The notes beneath the pieces are model-generated. The model was not told where the DNA came from, did no database searches, and saw only the letters and a list, made by a program, of their open reading frames with translations. A stretch of DNA of 64,000 nucleotides from Liquidambar formosana (Eukaryota > Streptophyta > Magnoliopsida > Saxifragales > Altingiaceae): positions 20,295,267 through 20,359,266 of the forward strand of contig CM077822.1 of NCBI GenBank assembly GCA_039720395.1. The letters run 5' to 3'. This document shows positions 58,647 through 64,000 of this stretch, piece after piece. The first letter of the stretch is position 1. Each line of letters starts with the position of its first letter. Position numbers and translations under genes: made by a program.

Positions 58647-59382
58647 GATATTGGAATGAGAAGAACAAATCTACAAAGAATAATGAAAACCATAAACACT
58701 AATCACAGAACCAGAAAGTGTAGATCATATAATACCAGATGATGCTCCGTTTGGATGCTGAGAAACTTCAGTAAAACAAAAGATATCATAATTTTAAACC
58801 TAAAAAGTTAATAAATTGGGAATAAAAAAATTAAGCTTCACACCCAACAAACCCTAATACAATCTTATAACTTGGCTGACAAAATATTCATAGTTTTATT
58901 TTCTTTTCCCTTCTATTTCCTACATTTTCCCACCAACCAAACAGAGGTAAAGGCGTATATTACCTCCCAACGACTTTCGCTAGGGTTTCGATGTAACAAT
59001 CAATCATCTGCTGCTTCGTAGCACCCTCACCGCCGGGCTTATCCATGACGATGAGCCAGTGCTCGTAGTCACATCCGGGGAACAGCGGTGCCATCTCGGT
59101 GGGTGGACGGTCGCTGAAATTACCACCGGAGTTGAGGGGGGAATAGGACGAATCGCCTGAGCGGTGCACCCTGCAGCGGATCGGGGTGAAGCGGCTCGTG
59201 TTGGGTGAAACCAGGCGGAGCGCGTGAGAGAGTGGGGTCGGAGGGCGGCGGCGCGAGAAAAATAAGGTGGGAAGCGGTGGAGGGTGGGATATGGAGGAGG
59301 AGAGGAGGCGTTTGGGGAGGAGGAAAGAGAGGGTGGTGGCGGTACGGGTGGTGGTGATGGCTCGAGCTACGGCCGCAGCCAT
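54473..59382 (-). CDS. MORF2: Multiple organellar RNA editing factor, plastid MORF2/DAL1-like
   Basis: Four exons on the minus strand: 58964-59382, 58308-58405, 58152-58217 and 54473-54615, all GT-AG with consistent phases, 726 nt or 241 residues. MAAAVARAI start at 59382 gives a Ser/Arg/Pro-rich, acid-poor N-terminus of about 70 residues, a typical chloroplast transit peptide. The MORF box follows (about 95-190): [69 protein letters not shown]. The C-terminus is Gln/Arg-rich ([24 protein letters not shown]), the tail that marks MORF2 over MORF9. MORF proteins dimerise and bind PLS-type PPR proteins to allow C-to-U editing of plastid transcripts. The last intron is 3.5 kb and full of repeats. 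The frame continues upstream of 59382 into a MITE, but the TATA box at 59478-59485 rules that out as coding. Confidence 0.93.
55518..55585 (+). repeat. (CT)n(AT)n(GTAT)n microsatellite
   Basis: About 15 CT units, then AT and GTAT units, in the last intron of the MORF gene. A similar (CT)n(AT)n tract lies at 58584-58646 in its first intron. Confidence 0.9.
56027..56491. mobile_element. Mutator-like MITE with perfect 9-bp target duplication
   Basis: Ends ATAGTTATTAAACTCGGACC and, on the minus strand, CAGTGTTATTAAACCTAAAC, flanked by GTCCTCACC at 56018-56026 and 56492-56500. The 9-bp duplication points to Mutator. 465 bp, non-coding; the interior has GGTTGGGTCAC and CCGGTTC-type repeats. It lies in the last intron of the MORF gene. 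Confidence 0.8.
57440..57464 (+). repeat. Poly(A) tract
   Basis: A run of about 25 A residues in the last MORF intron, directly after the fourth partial copy of the intronic repeat. Confidence 0.85.
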
Positions 59383-59477
59383 TGTTAGAGATAGGGATAA
59401 GCGGAGAAACAGAAATGAGGGTTTTGAGGGGTTTGGATGGGAGTAACAGAGAGTGAGGTTTAAGTGGGCTGAGTGGG

Positions 59478-59485
59478 TATTTATA
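59478..59485 (-). promoter_or_regulatory. TATA box of the MORF2-like gene
   Basis: TATAAATA on the minus strand, 93 bp upstream of the start codon at 59382. This would place the transcription start near 59450 with a 5'UTR of about 70 nt. Three bases further upstream a MITE begins. Confidence 0.65.
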
Positions 59486-59488
59486 TTA

Positions 59489-59659
59489 GGGGGAATTACC
59501 GATTGATTCCATGTTTCCATGGAATAGCCCCAAAAGGATGTTTTGACTATCAACTTGTTTTTGTTTCCAGTATTTTATAATAAGGTTAGTAGTCAGTTTG
59601 TTGAGGCAATCCTTCCGAGGTAATTCCATAGAAACATGGAATCAACCGGTAACTTCCCC
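59489..59659. mobile_element. 171-bp palindromic MITE directly upstream of the MORF2 TATA box
   Basis: The left arm GGGGGAATTACCGATTGATT and right arm (minus strand) GGGGAAGTTACCGGTTGATT continue through CCATGTTTC(C/T)ATGGAATT, so about 40 bp at each end pair. No clear target duplication was found (TTA on the left only), so the superfamily is open. Confidence 0.8.
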
Positions 59660-59689
59660 ACCTCTTGCCCTTTATTCTCTAGAGATATA

Positions 59690-62620
59690 TATATATATAT
59701 ACTAGTTGGTACACATCTTCGTTGCACGTGAATATTTTTATATTATAAAATAAATATTTCATTAATGGTATACGAATTTATGCTAAAGTGGATCATATAA
59801 ATTGTCTTTTAAAAAAGAGATTTTTGTGATAGGAAAAAAAAAAATCAGTGCCAAAACTAATAAATTAATTAAATGTGTCATCAAAAACTTAAATAAATAT
59901 AAAAAATATATGTAAATTTCAATTGTATACTTGCCTATCAAAAGGATATTTCTCATGACTCTGTCCGTGTGTATATATATATATGTTTATTTTTGTTAGG
60001 AAAAAGCTAAATAGTTTAACCCTTTTTTACAAACTTGTTTGGCAACTAACCTAATTATATACTTATTTCAAAGAGTAATAATTTTTAAAAAAAATTATTT
60101 CATAAATAAATTGAACAAATAACATCGTGTTTAAATTCAAAAAATAAGAAATAAATTAAAATAAATGTCATCCAACTCATTGAAAATATTATTCTATGAG
60201 TAGGGAAGTTGGGTTTTTTTTATAAAATTTTTTTATAATATAAAAAATTAAATGAAAATTATGATAAATATACTTATTTTTAAAATTTTCTCAATGAAAA
60301 ATGTGCTTACTAAAACATGGGAATCCTCCTGAGTTGTCTTTTATTGAGATGATGCTATATTCACCAGATAAGGTAGAATTTTTAACGTCGTTACATATAG
60401 GATTTGGTTTTCTTAATGCCAGTTTTTTATAGTCTAGGAACCTCATCCGGTTTTATTATATTATATTTTAATAAAAGGTTCTATGTAAGAAAACAAACCA
60501 ACTCCAGAAATATATAATTAAATAAAAAGAAACGTATTTTCATAAAATATTTGTGAATCACGATTTGTCAAAAACTTACACCAAAAAAATAAAATAAAAA
60601 AATACTCAAAAGTAATAATATCTAACAGAACTAAAATAGAACCCTACTACGTTTGCAAGGAATCTTGTAGGTAAGGCATTCAGTAAGAATAGAGGTAGGA
60701 GAATCAAAGTTACAGAAATATATGAAGTACTTGACCCATATGGAAAACAATATTTTCTATAGCAATTAGAACAAACCCTAAAACCCTATATTTCGAAAAA
60801 GAAAAGAATATGAGGGCTTTATTAAAATAGGTTAAAGCTATTGTTAATGAAGAAAGTAGAATTTAGAATCCCATTATTAATGAATAGATGATATATGTTA
60901 TGAAATAGAGTTAACTTACAATTCTGGGTTTTATTTATTTATACGAATTATAGTTTCCTTAGAATTCCTATTTATGTATGTGTTTTATATTTTTCTATTT
61001 CCTATATATGTAGAAGGGTAATTGTGCATTTAAAATTTAAAATAAGGGTATATTAGTCAATCAAAAGTTTTTCTCACATTCAACCTTTTATAGGTAATAT
61101 ATCTATATATATATATGGGCATACGTGCGTTGCACATGAATATTATTTAAATAAAAAAATTTATAAATTCTATATATATATATATATATATTGAACATGA
61201 AAATCTAATTATTTGTTACTTTTGTGTTAATTTAACTTATTAGAATAAACGCTCAACACAATAGGTCAATATTCCTTCAATTGTTAGGAGTTATGGTATG
61301 AATAAAAAGTTAGCTAGAACTTATGCATAATAGTGAAGGCTGTATAGAATTTATGAAGTGAACATAAATTGTGTTATCTTTTTTCCTTCTTTTTTGCTAG
61401 AAAATAAACATTCTTAATTAGTTAAATATAAAACATTCTTAATTAGTTAAATATGGGAGGCAAATAAATATTTAAAATTTAAAACAAAGATGTAATGGTC
61501 AATCAAAAGTGTTTTTAAAGTATAAGCTTTTATAGGTAGTATAGATATAATATAATTTAATATGTGATACAAGAGCATATTTGAGGGAGGTAACAAAAAA
61601 AAAAAAAAAGTAATAAATCTGTCTTTTGCTACCTTATGTGGGCTGTGGCAATTTGCTACTTCAATTTGAGATGTGCATTCCAAAGGGAAGTAGCAAACAT
61701 AATTATTTTATTTTTATTTTCTATATTTTCTATTTTTAATGCTTTTAAGTATTATTTAATTTATTTTTTTAATAAGTGAAATTGATCCCTCATAATATAG
61801 TTTTTCTTACTTTTTCTATAAAAAAATTCCCAATTTTATTTTTATATGATATCATCATCTACATGTTTTTTTGTTCACTTAGAGATTGAAAAGAAAGTGG
61901 AGATCAAGATTTTCATTTTATTTTTTTCCTCATTTCTTTGTTTTTTTTTCCTTTTTCTTTTCCCCCTCCCTTCCCATCAACAACCAAATTCAAGCAAAAT
62001 AATAATAATAATCATTATCATATACATATATGACCCATTCCAACAATTTCCATGTTACAATCAAAACACATTCAAGGGTTTTCCTAGTCTACCCAAAATC
62101 CTCGAAAACAACCACCCCCAATCACAAACAAATTTAGCATTATATGAATTCTCACCAAATTCCAAGAAATACATAATAAAAGTATAAAACACTCACGCAA
62201 CAACCCCTTGAGATATAGTATTGTTTCCATGTCTCGTCTTCATGATGTGGATATTTGGTTTGTGACTGCGTTGGGAAGTAGGTGTGCCTCTAACAGCCAT
62301 TCTCGTTTGCTAGAGAATGAAAGGAAGAGGGAGATACGAAGTCAACGTGCTTTAGGATTATATGTATAGTATTAAATGGAGTATTTGATTTAGGATTTCT
62401 TTTGAATTCCTATTTGTGTTTTATATATTAAAGTATGTGTTTTAGAATATATTAAGGTATGTGCTTTAGAATTATAGTTTCCATATTACTATATTTCCTA
62501 TATATGCAGAAGGGTGGATAGTTATGTATTTAAAAATTAAAATAAGGGTATATTAGTCAATCAAAAGTTTTTCTTATATTCATCTTTTTATAGGTAGTGT
62601 ATATATATATATATGTGTGT
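59690..62620. repeat. AT-rich repeat family, several partial copies
   Basis: A head with CGTTGCACGTGAATATT occurs at about 59703 and 61109 (GCGTTGCACATGAATATT). A tail with AATAAGGGTATATTAGTCAA, TCAAAAGTTTTTCT and TTTTATAGGTAGTATA occurs at about 61017-61100, 61455-61550 and 62510-62605. At least one unit of about 1.4 kb and one of about 0.45 kb lie head to tail. No ORF with recognisable content. The CGTTGCAC head is common in plant non-autonomous elements, but the class was not settled. Confidence 0.6.
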
Positions 62621-62657
62621 GTGTGTGTTTTTTTTTTCTTTAGTCCAAGATAAGAAA

Positions 62658-63633
62658 GGCTAGCGTTATTGCCACAGCAACTTTTGTTGCTTCCACGGCA
62701 TCCCAACTTTTTTTATTTTTATGGACAAGTTTGCCCCTACAATAGTCAATAGCTCCACCACAGCTTCCAAAAGACCAAACAAATAACACAAACCCACCGG
62801 TTCAAAACCAACAGCTTCCGCCTAAATCGCAATCATCTGCCTGGCCGCTAGACTACCTCCTTAAAGCCTTCAATGTTGCCGGCAGCAATGTCATCACATC
62901 CTCCTCCCTCTTTGTCGGAATCCAGTGCTCCACTTTGCAAAAATTCACTACCATCCATTTGCCCAAATCGCTGTCTTCGACTTCTCAACCACCACATGGC
63001 AAAAGACCTTTCCTACCTCCATGGTGAAACGTGTATCCCCGCTTGCCACCGTGTGAATTGGGTTAGGTTCAAGGGGGACTGATTTAGGTTTCCAGTGTGG
63101 AATCCCGTTCTTTAACGGTGCTGATACATGTATTGATGATATTTTGATGAATTTGATCAATCTTAGAGATGGGTTTGTTCAAATCGCCTATGACGCTGCT
63201 CTGTTCAAATCTAAAGTGGGACGAGTGATTAGGATGTTATGGTGGTAACTAGTTAGGGAAAGGACGACTAATGGTAGAATTTAGGCAGAGATGACGACGA
63301 TGGGTATTCATAGATGGTGGTGTTGGGGTCTATGAGTTTGAAATCAAATGACTGGGAAGATGAGTAGTAATCATGGTGATGATGTTCAGGGGAGAGGGTA
63401 CTTGGCCATCCTTCCTATTGCCCTGTTGGATTTATTTAGAATATGGTGGGTGTTTGGTTTGCAGTCGTAGGCAGGCATGTTTCTCTCAAAATATGCAGAG
63501 AGATCATTTATTGCATACGTGCTTAGGGAAGATTTATGAAACTTTTGACTGAGGGGTAAACCTGTCCATGTTGGACTTGAGAATTTAAGTTACTGTGGAA
63601 GCAACAAAAGCTGCTGTGGCAATATCGTTGCCC
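62658..63633. mobile_element. Non-autonomous Mutator-like element, possible Pack-MULE
   Basis: Long inverted ends: left GGCTAGCGTTATTGCCACAG and, on the minus strand, GGGCAACGATATTGCCACAG. They stay similar for about 90 bp, through CTTTTGTTGCTTCCAC and ATGGACAAGTTTGCCCCT / ATGGACAGGTTTACCCCT. Flanking nonamers GATAAGAAA (62649-62657) and TATAAGAAA (63634-63642) match at 8 of 9. The interior is less AT-rich than the surroundings and includes the frame AGSNVITSSSLFVGIQCSTL (about 62880-62940), which may be captured gene sequence; no transposase. Confidence 0.82.
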
Positions 63634-63657
63634 TATAAGAAATTCTTTTTTTGTCGG

Positions 63658-64000
63658 TGTTGACACCCAATTTTGTACCGCCTGACATTTTGGACCACAT
63701 TTAAGCCCAATGATGAAGGGCAACAGCAAATAAACTACCACAAGCGAGCCCGAAGGACCCGTGCAGGCACAACACAACTTTTTGATACCTTTTGATACCC
63801 CATAATCGTATGAGCATGGTTCATGCACGTACGTGCATCTTCTATGCACGTATGATCATGCCCCTTTATTTTTCAACACAGCTTTTTGATACCCATGATC
63901 GTATGAGCATGGTTCATGCACGTACGTGCATCTTCCATGCACGTACAATCATGCCCTTCGAATTTCAAATTTCCAGCATTTCCCCCCAAATCGTTTCTTA
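63658..64000 (+). mobile_element. Start of an LTR-like sequence, cut by window edge
   Basis: TGTTGACACCCAATTTTGTA resembles the start of large plant Ty3/gypsy LTRs and the TGTAGACACC / TGTCACACCC starts in this window. The other end is outside the window, so this is unproven. It begins 15 bp after the duplication of the preceding MULE. Confidence 0.4.
63807..63985. repeat. 93-bp tandem duplication with palindromic core
   Basis: CGTATGAGCATGGTTCATGC occurs at 63807 and 63900. Each unit contains the perfect 14-bp palindrome TGCACGTACGTGCA, then a partial second copy GCACGTA(T/C), and ends ATCATGCCC. Confidence 0.88.

Noticed and set aside
59383..59553. N-terminal extension of the MORF protein
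   Set aside because: The upstream frame runs through the TATA box and into a MITE; the ATG at 59382 starts a proper transit peptide.
1..64000. CRISPR array, operon or prophage
   Set aside because: The tandem repeats seen have variable or no spacers and the genes have introns; the sequence is a plant nuclear genome.

Overview
The window looks like a repeat-rich plant nuclear genome, most likely a dicot. Genes have GT-AG introns of up to several kilobases, and the plant-type mobile elements include CACTA, Mutator-like (MULE), hAT, PIF/Harbinger, tRNA-derived SINEs, L1-type LINEs and large LTRs. There are no bacterial signatures. I was able to assemble only two host genes, both on the minus strand.

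The host genes are (a) a large SR-rich three-RRM protein related to the U2AF large subunit, coding exons 19935-29026 with a probable 5'UTR exon near 31777-31950, and (b) a plastid RNA-editing factor of the MORF family, closest to MORF2/DAL1, coding exons 54473-59382. From memory, the Arabidopsis counterparts are adjacent loci (AT2G33430 and AT2G33435). If so, this is conserved microsynteny stretched by mobile DNA.

Layout. 1-4375: edge-truncated CACTA element with a minus-strand transposase, SINE insertions and a terminal inverted repeat at 4375. 4778-6788: reverse solo LTR. 6794-10859: decayed second CACTA with a TNP1-like C-terminus, 40-bp subterminal repeats and a nested solo LTR (8054-10698). 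10860-12878: 3' end of an LTR retrotransposon with an antisense plant-mobile-domain ORF, a polypurine tract and an LTR. 13093-16009: third solo LTR. 16800-18142: Copia LTR remnant and a PIF/Harbinger element. 19935-31950: the U2AF-like gene, with LINE, SINE and hAT remnants in its introns. 32052-33086: small MULE. 33432-47280: 13.8-kb MULE with matching terminal inverted repeats, a dead MURA transposase split by a fourth solo LTR (36971-39685), apparent captured host exons, and an intact antisense GRF zinc-finger/membrane protein. 49066-51016: LTR fragments, some in inverted arrangement. 51231-53400: hAT element and hAT-like MITE. 54473-59382: the MORF gene, with a MITE abutting its TATA box. 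59690-62620: AT-rich repeat family. 62658-63633: third MULE. 63658-end: start of another LTR-like sequence.

The two host genes act in RNA processing, nuclear splicing and plastid editing. Everything else is nested mobile DNA in various stages of decay. Several insertions carry target-site duplications that can be read directly and give a relative insertion order.
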